Of a DNA stretch of 40,258 nucleotides, positions 24,381-32,029 are shown piece by piece. The DNA comes from a bacterium. Lineage in GTDB: Bacteria; SM23-31. The notes under the pieces are model-generated. The model searched no databases and was not told where the DNA came from. It worked only from the letters and a program-made list of their open reading frames with translations. Position 1 is the stretch's first letter, and every line of letters starts with the position of its first letter. The stretch lies in the NCBI GenBank assembly GCA_028278455.1, contig JANQEH010000127.1, forward strand, positions 1 through 40,258. Direction: 5' to 3'. Both the position numbers and the translations under genes were made by a program.

Positions 24381-25145
24381 TTATGTTCTGTTATATGATC
24401 TATCTAATAGTATGCCTGCACTCACTGCTGCATTAATCGATTCTGCTTTTCCTCCTCCTCTAATAGAGACCGTTTCATCACATAGTCCGATTATCTCTTT
24501 AGAAAGTCCCCGGGCCTCACTGCCAATCGTTATTACAGACTTTTCCGATCTGCTCATATTCTCCCTTCCCCCGACCGGAGAACTCCCGATTAGGTGGAAT
24601 CCCTCAGACTTCATTTTATTAAGAGTCTCTACCAGAGGCAAATTTTCCCATATTGCCAAATGAAAAACACCTCCCATTGAGGACCTGATCACTTTACTAT
24701 TCAATAATTCAACACATTTCTCGCTGCAGATAATTCCGTCTATACCATACCATGATGCAGTCCTGATGATAGCACCAAGATTCCCGGGATCGGAGATGGA
24801 ATCAAGCGCAAGATAATTTGTACCATGTTGTGAGCCCGGATTAATCTTTGGAACCGGGAACGTTACCAGGCCCAAAATCCCCTGTGGTGTCTCAACCTCC
24901 GAAATCGACCTCAATACCTTATCATTTGCCTTGAAAACCTGATTGACTCCCTTGTGTGCAATAATATCGGACAATGATCTACCTTCCCCCATGGAATATA
25001 CAAGTGTTTCGATCTTATACCCGTTTTCAAGCGCCTCGAGGCAGAGTTTTGAGCCCTCAACAAGACATTTTCTATGTTCTCTTCTTATTTTCTTTTTAAG
25101 GAATTTTCGCAGGTATGTAAGTTTGTTTTTTGACAGTGTTTCCAT
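24381..25145 (-). CDS. SpoU/TrmH-family RNA 2'-O-methyltransferase
   Basis: A 254-residue SPOUT methyltransferase. An N-terminal RNA-binding domain (about 1-95; KNKLTYLRKFLKKKIRREHR, then FLVEGSKL-like CLVEGSKLCLEAL) is followed by the knotted catalytic domain. Its three SpoU motifs are LDSISDPGNLGAIIRTA, VITIGSEARGLS and VSIRGGGKAESINAAVSAGI. It likely methylates the ribose of a 23S rRNA or tRNA nucleotide using SAM; the exact target cannot be read from the sequence. It is fourth in the EIIA-PII-DUF2007-TrmH-CPBP-CBS run. Confidence 0.9.
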   Translation of the reverse strand: METLSKNKLTYLRKFLKKKIRREHRKCLVEGSKLCLEALENGYKIETLVYSMGEGRSLSDIIAHKGVNQVFKANDKVLRSISEVETPQGILGLVTFPVPKINPGSQHGTNYLALDSISDPGNLGAIIRTASWYGIDGIICSEKCVELLNSKVIRSSMGGVFHLAIWENLPLVETLNKMKSEGFHLIGSSPVGGRENMSRSEKSVITIGSEARGLSKEIIGLCDETVSIRGGGKAESINAAVSAGILLDRSYNRT

Positions 25146-25176
25146 CTGAGGTCATTCTAGTGATCTGATGAGAATA

Positions 25177-25515
25177 TTATTTTCCGAACAATTCGGTAAT
25201 TATTCTCATACATTCTTCGTGCCTTTCCTCCGGAACAAGCAGATGCGGATTAGCTCCAACAGTTGATGTCCCCTTTGCTGCAAGCCATGATGTATTTCCC
25301 GGCTGTAAAACACACGGTATACCCCTTTCCTCAAGGACTTCCTTTAGCATTTCGGTATAGACAACTCCCGGTTGTGTCTCAAGCTTCTTCCATTTGTACT
25401 CGGTTTCAGGGCTTCCCGCCTCATCTTCGAGACGGTCAACCAGAGTCACTTTGCAGTCGGAACACTCACCGACACCGGTAACATACTCGTATTTGCATTC
25501 TGGGCAAAATGGCAT
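25177..25515 (-). CDS. zinc-ribbon plus DUF2007-like protein
   Basis: A 112-residue protein. An N-terminal zinc ribbon uses Cys4, Cys7, Cys18 and Cys21 (FCPECKYEY, ECSDCKVTL). A small ferredoxin-like DUF2007 domain follows at about 45-112 (VVYTEMLKEVLEERGIPCVL, then LLVPEERHEECMRIITELF). DUF2007 proteins are small putative signal-transducing domains of unknown ligand. It lies 14 nt after the PII-like gene and 31 nt before the TrmH gene. Confidence 0.8.
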   Translation of the reverse strand: MPFCPECKYEYVTGVGECSDCKVTLVDRLEDEAGSPETEYKWKKLETQPGVVYTEMLKEVLEERGIPCVLQPGNTSWLAAKGTSTVGANPHLLVPEERHEECMRIITELFGK

Positions 25516-25529
25516 CTATTCTCTTTCGG

Positions 25530-25865
25530 TTAAATTTCTTTCGCTAATCCTCTAATATAATCTATTTTCACTGAAAAAGCTATCCCCGTTCCCGTTTCGT
25601 CAAGACTCCCGACAATCTGTTCTACTGCTTCAATGATCCTTGAAACATTTCGTTCATCAGTCAGGGTGAATATTGTCTTATTATAAGGTCTGCTTCCGGG
25701 AAGAAGGTCTCTGAGCCCCGCAAAAATGGGTACATCGACAGACAGTATCCTTCCCATTCCAACGCTATCGATCACAGTGGCTCCTCTTATTCCCAGCTCA
25801 AGAAAAGCCTCAAGTATCTCGTCCAGATGTTCGTATTTATTTAAGATCAGAAAAAATAATACCAT
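25530..25865 (-). CDS. PII-like signalling protein
   Basis: A 111-residue protein with the ferredoxin-like PII topology: MVLFFLILNKYEHLDEILEA beta1-alpha1, GATVIDSVGMGRIL at the beta2/T-loop region, IFTLTDERNVSRIIEAVEQI beta3-alpha2, and TGTGIAFSVKIDYIRGL at the end. The GxGxxF-x-V-x-x-x-x-G-L ending is that of PII-like proteins. The T-loop Tyr uridylylation site of GlnB is absent, so it is not a classical nitrogen regulator. It sits 31 nt after an EIIA(Ntr)-like gene; the pairing implies a nucleotide- or PTS-linked sensor, which is inference. Confidence 0.75.
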   Translation of the reverse strand: MVLFFLILNKYEHLDEILEAFLELGIRGATVIDSVGMGRILSVDVPIFAGLRDLLPGSRPYNKTIFTLTDERNVSRIIEAVEQIVGSLDETGTGIAFSVKIDYIRGLAKEI

Positions 25866-25896
25866 GTTTTCCAGATAGAAATATAGTTCGGGTGGA

Positions 25897-26370
25897 TCAG
25901 TTTATTTCGAAATACTGTTTTTCTTCATCATTGATTATTTTCACAGCTTCTTCCGGTGAGCCGGCTTTTATCAAGTGTTCACGGAATTCCTCACGGTTCA
26001 GCAGCCGCGAGATCCTGCTTAGGCATCTCAGATGAGGTCCAGCCGGTCCGACAGGGGAAACAAGCAGGAAGAAAAGATGCGTAGGCTCATTATCAAGGGA
26101 ATCGAAGTCGACACCTTCGGGAGCTATCCCGAAAGCTCCAATCAGCTCTTCTACACCTTCTGTTTTTCCATGGGGTATCGCAACTCCCTGTCCGATACCG
26201 GTACTCATGGTTTTTTCCCGGTCAAGTATAGCCTGGTGAACAGCTTCATGGTCTACCTCGGGATCAGATGCAGCTATAAGGTCAACCAGCTCTTCAATTA
26301 TTTCTTCTTTCGTCTTACCCTTTAGCGGGATTTTTACATTTTCGGTCTTCAGGATGTCGACCAGTTTCAT
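25897..26370 (-). CDS. PTS EIIA (fructose/Ntr-type) domain protein
   Basis: A 157-residue stand-alone EIIA domain of the PtsN/fructose type. The phosphorylated His is His67 in GVAIPHGKT, preceded by ILDREKTMSTGIGQ, and followed by FFLLVSPVGPAGPHLRCLSRISRLL, all standard for PF00359. No EIIB, EIIC, HPr or EI gene is in the window, so a regulatory role is more likely than sugar uptake. GGGGAG lies 7 nt before the ATG. It heads the six-gene run; a TATAAT lies on the minus strand at 26419-26414, but with no good -35. Confidence 0.88.
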   Translation of the reverse strand: MKLVDILKTENVKIPLKGKTKEEIIEELVDLIAASDPEVDHEAVHQAILDREKTMSTGIGQGVAIPHGKTEGVEELIGAFGIAPEGVDFDSLDNEPTHLFFLLVSPVGPAGPHLRCLSRISRLLNREEFREHLIKAGSPEEAVKIINDEEKQYFEIN

Positions 26371-26810
26371 TTTTCACTCCCCGACTGTGAAATTACATTC
26401 AAATTGCAAAAAGATTATACACAGAAAAAGTAAAAATATTCCATACAAAATTCAAAAAACAAAGGTACGTAAATTTTGCAAATAACACAATGGTAATCTG
26501 GAGAATAGTGCAGGGAGAATTGAGAATTGATACTAATGGGGAAACTGGATTATCCGTCTCTGGCGGACGGGCTCGATGGGTGGGCACCTGGGAGCTGCGC
26601 AGGACACTATGGTATGTAGTTAAGCTTCACTCTGTTATGGATGGACACCCTGCACTTTCATAGTGTCTTCTCAATTTACAAACAGGTTTCACTCAGCAGT
26701 ATTTCGGTATTTCCACTTAACAGTGAGGTACAGAGAGTTGTATAACCATTTTTTGATTTCCAGGCTGAGCTAAAGTATGCTCTAAACCTACGACATTTAA
26801 CTTGATACGT

Positions 26811-26845
26811 GAAATCCTCGTTAAAAAGGGGGACAAAGGGGGTTG
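26811..26845 (-). repeat. dispersed repeat, degenerate copy 1
   Basis: Read on the minus strand this is a C5-T5-AA tract leading to GAGGATTTC. It shares the C/T-run, central TTTTTAA and GGATTTC end with the copies at 33535-33580 and 36344-36374. It is degenerate and lacks their internal GGGGA-to-AGGGG block. Confidence 0.45.
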
Positions 26846-26921
26846 TTCACTCATTTCCTGTTCATACCCGCCAAAGCAATCACGCCAGTCATATAGCTAT
26901 GAATACGAAGCACAATTGAAC

Positions 26922-26980
26922 TTGATCATCCAAATTCCTCTTGCATATTATAGTGAACAAATGTATATTTACAGTGAACA
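26922..26980 (+). promoter_or_regulatory. dinB promoter with direct-repeat operator candidate
   Basis: A TTGATC (26922-26927) and TATTAT (26946-26951) pair with an 18-bp spacer predicts a start near 26958. AGTGAACA occurs at 26952-26959 and again at 26973-26980, exactly 21 bp apart, covering the predicted start. An inverted copy (TGTTCACT) is at 26844-26851. The position suits a repressor such as LexA, but the motif is not a perfect match to the GAAC-N4-GTTC or CTG-N10-CAG boxes. Confidence 0.5.
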
Positions 26981-27005
26981 TTAGAATATTTTGAAAGAAA
27001 CTGCC

Positions 27006-28220
27006 ATGCGCACTATCATACATCTCGATGCGGATGCGTTTTTCGCGTCCGTGGAAAAAGGATTCAACCCGATGCTGAAGGATAAACCGGTTATCGTCGG
27101 CGGTCTCCCCCATGAGCGCGGCTGCGTGCATACCGCGAGCTACGAGGCAAGGCGGGCCGGTGTTGTTACCGGGATGTCGCTCCGCGAGGCGAAGCAGCTC
27201 TGCCCGGATGCGGTGTTCCTGAAGGGAGACTTCCGGCACTACCATGCGACCGGGGAGACGATCTCAGGGATACTCCATTCATTTTCGCCGGATGTCGAGT
27301 CTGCCTCGATAGACGACTCCTACGTTGATCTGACAAGGGTGATGCACCTATACGACTCTCCCGTTGAGGTTGCACGATCGATTCAGGAACAGATAATCGA
27401 GAAAGCACGGATCACCGTCTCACTCGGTATCTCCTCGTCAAAACTCGTTGCCAGGATAGCCTCCGGGATACAGAAACCGGCGGGGATAACGTATATTCCG
27501 CCCGGAATGGAATTCGACTTCCTTTCTGTGCTGCCGACACGGGCACTAAGGGGGATAGGCCGCAAAACTGAGAGACTGCTCAGGGAATTGAGCATCACGA
27601 CCGTCGGACAGATAGCGGGACTCCCGAAAGCAACGCTCATTCAGCTTCTCGGGAATGCAGCCGGGGAAACAATCTGGAATTATGCGCACGGGATCGATGA
27701 CCGGCCTGTGGAGAAAAAAGTGATATCGAAGCAGATCAGCCGTGAGACATCGTTCGAAGAGGATACCGACGATGAAAAACTGATCACGGGCACACTGCGC
27801 TATCTTACCGAACGGATTGCCGCGAAACTCCGCTCGGAGGAGTGGACAGGCAGGCGGCTCAAGATCAAGATCTGGTATGCCGACATGACAGCAAAGAAAC
27901 AGTACGTTACTCTCAGGCGGCATACAAATGACGGGGCCGAGCTCTCCGAGAGGGTGCTCGCGGTATACAGGGGATTTCCACGGCGGAGGGTGCGTGTCAA
28001 ACTCGTGGGAGTAACCGTCTCGGATATCGAGCACAGGTTCCGCCAGAGAACACTTTTCGATGAGATCGAGCGGCGCGATATGCTCAACAGCGGACTGGAT
28101 TCCGTACGGAAGAAGTACGGTTTTACATCACTGTCACCGGCAAGCACATTAAGTCTTCAGAACTATTACAGAATGGAAAAACATGGCTATATCCTTCACA
28201 CACCTGCATTGTCACAGTAA
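27006..28220 (+). CDS. dinB: Y-family DNA polymerase (DinB/Pol IV-like)
   Basis: A 404-residue translesion polymerase. The ATG at 27006 is preferred to a TTG five codons upstream because MRTIIHLDADAFFASVE aligns with the family N-terminus. Metal ligands are Asp8 and Asp103. The third, normally Glu104 in SIDE, is Asp here (SASIDDSYVDL). The thumb HhH is LRGIGRKTERLL, and the little finger follows. A beta-clamp-binding pentapeptide QRTLF sits at 347-351, followed by the RRDMLNSGLDSVRKKYG helix. It overlaps the downstream dnaE2-like gene by 38 nt, so the two are co-expressed. The DNA is much more GC-rich than that on either side. Confidence 0.9.
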   Translation: MRTIIHLDADAFFASVEKGFNPMLKDKPVIVGGLPHERGCVHTASYEARRAGVVTGMSLREAKQLCPDAVFLKGDFRHYHATGETISGILHSFSPDVESASIDDSYVDLTRVMHLYDSPVEVARSIQEQIIEKARITVSLGISSSKLVARIASGIQKPAGITYIPPGMEFDFLSVLPTRALRGIGRKTERLLRELSITTVGQIAGLPKATLIQLLGNAAGETIWNYAHGIDDRPVEKKVISKQISRETSFEEDTDDEKLITGTLRYLTERIAAKLRSEEWTGRRLKIKIWYADMTAKKQYVTLRRHTNDGAELSERVLAVYRGFPRRRVRVKLVGVTVSDIEHRFRQRTLFDEIERRDMLNSGLDSVRKKYGFTSLSPASTLSLQNYYRMEKHGYILHTPALSQ

Positions 28221-31200
28221 TTTTTCGATGCTCGATGGCGCAGTGACGATCGACGAGCTGATCGACCAGACTGCCCGGCACAGATTCGGCGCTGCTGCTT
28301 TAACTGACATAGACAACGTCTGCGGAAGTGTGGAGTTCTACGAAAAGGCGAGGCTCCGGGGGATCAAACCGATTGTAGGTGCAGAGATCACGCTGAACGA
28401 TGGAAGTGCAGTCGTTCTGCTTGTAAAAAATGCGGAAGGATACGACAGTCTCTGCCGCCTGCTCACAACAGTTCATCTCCGGGACGGCCACGGAAAATTT
28501 TTCTGCAAGAACAGTGACCTGATGAAATGCAAAAAGGGTTTGATCCTGCTCTCAGGCGGAAAAAGGGGACAGGTCTCTATGCTCATGAAGGAAGGCAGGA
28601 ATGCGGATGCCGCGAAACTCTGCCGGTTCTACAGGGAAACTTTCGGCGAGGATTTCTTCATCGAGATGAACCACCTCGAGGGCGGCGATACACTCCTGAA
28701 CTACAGGCTGAACGATCTAGCGCGGACAATGCGCGTCCCGATCGTGGCGACGAACGATGTCTTCCTGCCGGATCCGTCGAGACAGCCTGTCCGGGCGGTT
28801 CTCCGGGCAGCCCGGGACCTGACTACAGTGAAACAACTGAAGAACCCCGGGCTGGAACAGCAGTACGTCCGCTCAACTGCGGAGATGAAGACACTCTTCA
28901 AAAAGTATCCCGAGTCGATCCGGAACACGAAGATCATTGCAGACAGATGCCGGTTTGAGTATTCCCTGGGACAGCCGGTCTTCCCCGACCTCGAGATCCC
29001 GGAAGGCGAATCAAGCTATTCACTGCTATGGAAGGCGGCTTTCGAGGGCATCAAGCGGAGGTTCAGACCTATCAGCAGGGAGGCTATGTCACGTCTGGAG
29101 TACGAGCTGAATATTATCAACAACAAGGGTTTCAACGAGTATTTTCTCATCGCAAAAGACATCGTCGATTACTGCAGGAAAATCGGCACTCCATGCGTCG
29201 GCAGGGGTTCCGCCGCGGACAGCCTTGTATCCTACGCGCTGGGGATCACGCATGTCGATCCCATAAGGTTCAATCTCTATTTCGAGCGGTTCCTCAACCC
29301 GGAGAGGAGCCAGCCGCCCGATATCGACATCGATATCTGCTGGAAACGGAGGGATGAGATCCTCGACTATATCTACGAAAAATACGGGCATGAGAAGACC
29401 GCCATGATCTGCACATACAATACGTTCAAGCTCCGTTCCGCCGTGCGTGATGTCGGTAAGGCATGGGGGCTGCCGGAAGACGAGGTCAACAGGCTCACGA
29501 AGTCGCTACCGCACAGGCCGGTCGGCTACCTCGGGCATGCACTTGAGAAAATTCCCGAATGCGAGGACCACCCGATTACGGCCGAGGTGTATAAGGATAT
29601 TCTCAAAACGAGTGTCCGTATCGCGGGATACCCACGCCACCTGTCAGTTCACGCCGGTGGAGTTGTGATCGCCCCGGGGAATATGTCCCGTTTCACAGCT
29701 TTGATCGTATCGGGTAAGGGGCTCGTAATTACGCACCACGACATGCACTCCATCGAGAAGCTCGGGCTCGTAAAAATGGATATTCTCGGCGTCAGGGGGC
29801 TGAGCGTCATTGCCGACTGTATGGAAGCCGTCGGGATGAAGGATATGGAAGCCATACCGGAGGGTGATGAACCGACATTGAAGATGATAAAGACAGGCAA
29901 GACCGTAGGATGCTTTCAGCTCGAAAGCCCGGCGATAAGGGGTACAATAAAAAAAATGAAGATCCAGGACCTCGATGACATCATCGACGCTATCGCGATC
30001 ATCCGCCCGGGTCCCGCAGAAGGTGGGATGAAGGATGCCTTTATCCGCAGACGCGCCGGGCAGGAGAAGACGTCATATCTCCATCCCCTGCTCGAGCCGA
30101 TCCTGAAGGAAACTTACGGGATCGTCGTCTACCAGGAGCAGGTGCTGAAGGTCGCAAGCGTGATCGCCGGATTCTCATACTCGGAAGCGGATTTGCTGAG
30201 ACGTGCCATGACAAAATCGCGAGCGCCTGAAACGATCAATCCCATTAAGGCGAAATTTATCGAGGGTGCGAAGAAGAAGAGCATCTCCGAAGCAAAGGCT
30301 GCAGAGATATGGCAGTTTCTCGAGAATTTTGTGGGTTACGGGTTCAACAAGGCGCACAGCTCGAGCTACGGTCTGCTTGCCTACCAGTCTGCCTACCTGA
30401 AGAGGTATCATCATGTTCCCTTCATGACGGCTGTGCTGAATAACGGCGGGGGATTCTATTCGCTCGCGGAATACATCGAGGAGGCAAGACGTCTGGGGAT
30501 AATCATCGAACCGCCGGACGTAAACCGGGCGGAACACCTCTTCACATGCAGGGATGAGACCATCATATCGGGTTTTTATCCAATCTACGAGCTGACGAGG
30601 CAGGGAATAAAGAGGATGATCGAGGAAAGGAAGGAAGAGCCGTTCAGGGATATTTACGATTTCCTCTCACGGGCGTACCTCATGGAAAAGGAGGCGGTCA
30701 ATCTCGCCCGAGCCGGCGCTCTCAGGTCTCTCTGCAAAAGCGAACCGGAAGCTATCGCCATCATCAAGAGCTTCTACCGCAACAGCAGAAATCCGCGCAT
30801 TACAAAGAGATTGATGGAGGAGCTCGAGCTGCCTCCTTACACGATGTCACAGAGAATCGCAGCTGAGCTTGAGATATTGAGTTTTGCGGTATCCGACCAT
30901 CCCCTCGCTCTCTTTCCGGAGACTGCCCTCGATAATTCGACAATCAGCGCAGACGAGATCGATACGTACAAGGATCAGACCGTGAGCTTTACCGGGTGGA
31001 TGGTTACTTCGCGGCGCGCTCCCACGAGCAGCGGTGACTACATTAAATTTGCAACGATGGAGGACAGGACCGGCCTCGTCGAGGTGGTATTGTTTCCTGA
31101 TACGTATAAAAAATACGGCAGGATCATGAAAGGTTTCGGGCCGTTCAGGATCACGGGCACGGTTCAGTCACGGGTGCCCGGCGAGGCTAATCTTATCGCA

Positions 31201-31299
31201 GAATCTGTAACGAAACTGCGGTCGAAGGCGCTCGACAAGACCGAAAACAGGGTGTTGGACAGGGACCTCGAGGACGCCGACTTCTTTGATGCCGCTTAA
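28183..31299 (+). CDS. dnaE2: error-prone DNA polymerase III alpha subunit (DnaE2-like)
   Basis: A 1038-residue C-family polymerase, shorter than replicative DnaE1 (about 1150-1200). The PHP domain begins THLHCHSNFSMLDG with its metal His residues intact and continues to VATNDVFLP. The polymerase core has VGRGSAADSLVSYALGIT, catalytic PPDIDIDI near residue 380, and GLVKMDILGVRGLSVI carrying the third Asp. The (HhH)2 region and a C-terminal OB fold (SFTGWMVTSRR, IKFATMEDRTGLVEVVLFP) follow. Start ATG 28183 lies inside the dinB gene. The pair matches the mutagenesis cassette logic of ImuB-DnaE2, but with a catalytic-type Y polymerase and no ImuA/RecA-like gene. Shared GC-rich composition suggests the two were acquired together. 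Confidence 0.9.
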   Translation: MAISFTHLHCHSNFSMLDGAVTIDELIDQTARHRFGAAALTDIDNVCGSVEFYEKARLRGIKPIVGAEITLNDGSAVVLLVKNAEGYDSLCRLLTTVHLRDGHGKFFCKNSDLMKCKKGLILLSGGKRGQVSMLMKEGRNADAAKLCRFYRETFGEDFFIEMNHLEGGDTLLNYRLNDLARTMRVPIVATNDVFLPDPSRQPVRAVLRAARDLTTVKQLKNPGLEQQYVRSTAEMKTLFKKYPESIRNTKIIADRCRFEYSLGQPVFPDLEIPEGESSYSLLWKAAFEGIKRRFRPISREAMSRLEYELNIINNKGFNEYFLIAKDIVDYCRKIGTPCVGRGSAADSLVSYALGITHVDPIRFNLYFERFLNPERSQPPDIDIDICWKRRDEILDYIYEKYGHEKTAMICTYNTFKLRSAVRDVGKAWGLPEDEVNRLTKSLPHRPVGYLGHALEKIPECEDHPITAEVYKDILKTSVRIAGYPRHLSVHAGGVVIAPGNMSRFTALIVSGKGLVITHHDMHSIEKLGLVKMDILGVRGLSVIADCMEAVGMKDMEAIPEGDEPTLKMIKTGKTVGCFQLESPAIRGTIKKMKIQDLDDIIDAIAIIRPGPAEGGMKDAFIRRRAGQEKTSYLHPLLEPILKETYGIVVYQEQVLKVASVIAGFSYSEADLLRRAMTKSRAPETINPIKAKFIEGAKKKSISEAKAAEIWQFLENFVGYGFNKAHSSSYGLLAYQSAYLKRYHHVPFMTAVLNNGGGFYSLAEYIEEARRLGIIIEPPDVNRAEHLFTCRDETIISGFYPIYELTRQGIKRMIEERKEEPFRDIYDFLSRAYLMEKEAVNLARAGALRSLCKSEPEAIAIIKSFYRNSRNPRITKRLMEELELPPYTMSQRIAAELEILSFAVSDHPLALFPETALDNSTISADEIDTYKDQTVSFTGWMVTSRRAPTSSGDYIKFATMEDRTGLVEVVLFPDTYKKYGRIMKGFGPFRITGTVQSRVPGEANLIAESVTKLRSKALDKTENRVLDRDLEDADFFDAA

Positions 31300-31362
31300 A
31301 CTCAAGAATCATTGAGTAAAATGAAAATGGTGAAAAAACGCTGAAAAACACCCTTATTTTGC

Positions 31363-31391
31363 TTGACTAATACTCAAATTATTGCTAAATA
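31363..31391 (+). promoter_or_regulatory. sigma70-type promoter upstream of the clamp-motif protein
   Basis: TTGACT (31363-31368) and TAAATA (31386-31391) are 17 bp apart, pointing right, with a predicted start near 31398 and an 89-nt leader. The 187-bp gap after dnaE2 is AT-rich again, marking the end of the GC-rich segment. Confidence 0.45.
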
Positions 31392-31486
31392 ATTGCAAAT
31401 ACAACAATTAACCTGTCACAACTCCTGCAGTATTTTTTAAGTCTGCGAAGAAATCTGCCGATACTCAATCTAGCAGGGAAAAAGTC

Positions 31487-32026
31487 ATGAGAAACGATCA
31501 AACAGTCAACATACCTGAATTGTACGGAAAAGTCATCGAAGGATGCCTTGATATGAACGAGAAAACCGTGAAGACTTCTCTTACAAAACTGATCAGAGAC
31601 GGAGGCAAAGCCGGAAATTTGTCGAAAGAGCTGGTCCAGGTATACCGCATATGCCTCGACCGTCTGGAAGATCATGATCTCAATGGGATCAGGAATACTT
31701 TCGAGAGGCTGATGAAAGTCTGGACTGAAGGGTTGATTGCTCAGAAGCGCCGTGAGTACATTAGACCGGAACGGGACATAGAAATGGAACCGGTCTCGGA
31801 ACAGGAAGTAAGGCTTAAAACGGCCGATCCTGTTATCGCTTCTCACCTGAGAAACATCCGGGGAACCAGGTATGGAGTCATCTCGTATCTGCCGACCGGA
31901 GAGAAGTACTGGAATTTCAGGCTGTTAAAACGCTCCCTGCCACGTGTCCTCGAAAAGATCAGGACACCGGGATACTTTGAACACTTTCAAAGGAAATATA
32001 CTCAACAGTTATCATTTGACTTTTAA
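31487..32026 (+). CDS. unknown small protein with C-terminal beta-clamp-binding-like motif
   Basis: A 179-residue soluble, basic protein; I do not recognise the family. The N-terminal two thirds are mainly helical (about 7-110), followed by a short strand-rich part (RYGVISYLPTGEKYWNFRLL). The last six residues are QLSFDF, which fit the hexapeptide form of the bacterial sliding-clamp-binding motif (Q-L-x-aliphatic/aromatic-x-L/F). They are at the extreme C-terminus, where such motifs often act. It lies 187 nt after the dnaE2-like gene but has its own promoter candidate, and is 3 nt before the outer membrane protein gene. No Walker motif is seen, so it is not an ImuA/RecA-like protein. AGGGA precedes the ATG. 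Confidence 0.65.
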   Translation: MRNDQTVNIPELYGKVIEGCLDMNEKTVKTSLTKLIRDGGKAGNLSKELVQVYRICLDRLEDHDLNGIRNTFERLMKVWTEGLIAQKRREYIRPERDIEMEPVSEQEVRLKTADPVIASHLRNIRGTRYGVISYLPTGEKYWNFRLLKRSLPRVLEKIRTPGYFEHFQRKYTQQLSFDF

Positions 32027-32029
32027 GAG

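Larger units (their letters stand above)
26371..27005. other. 635-bp divergent intergenic region
   Basis: No gene is supported. The left 150 bp are AT-rich leader of the EIIA operon. At about 26551-26601 there is a GC-rich islet with a short hairpin (CCGTC 26554-26558 / GACGG 26566-26570). A 9-bp inverted repeat follows (GACACTATG 26603-26611 / CATAGTGTC 26659-26667), then a dispersed repeat copy at 26811-26845 and the dinB promoter with repeated AGTGAACA words. Confidence 0.6.

Noticed and set aside
26802-26984. Small plus-strand open frame upstream of dinB
   Set aside because: It crosses a dispersed repeat and the dinB promoter and operator; no ribosome site or family resemblance.
28527-29357. 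Alternative plus-strand frames inside the dnaE2-like gene
   Set aside because: They are by-products of GC-rich DNA with few stop codons; the main frame has all polymerase motifs.
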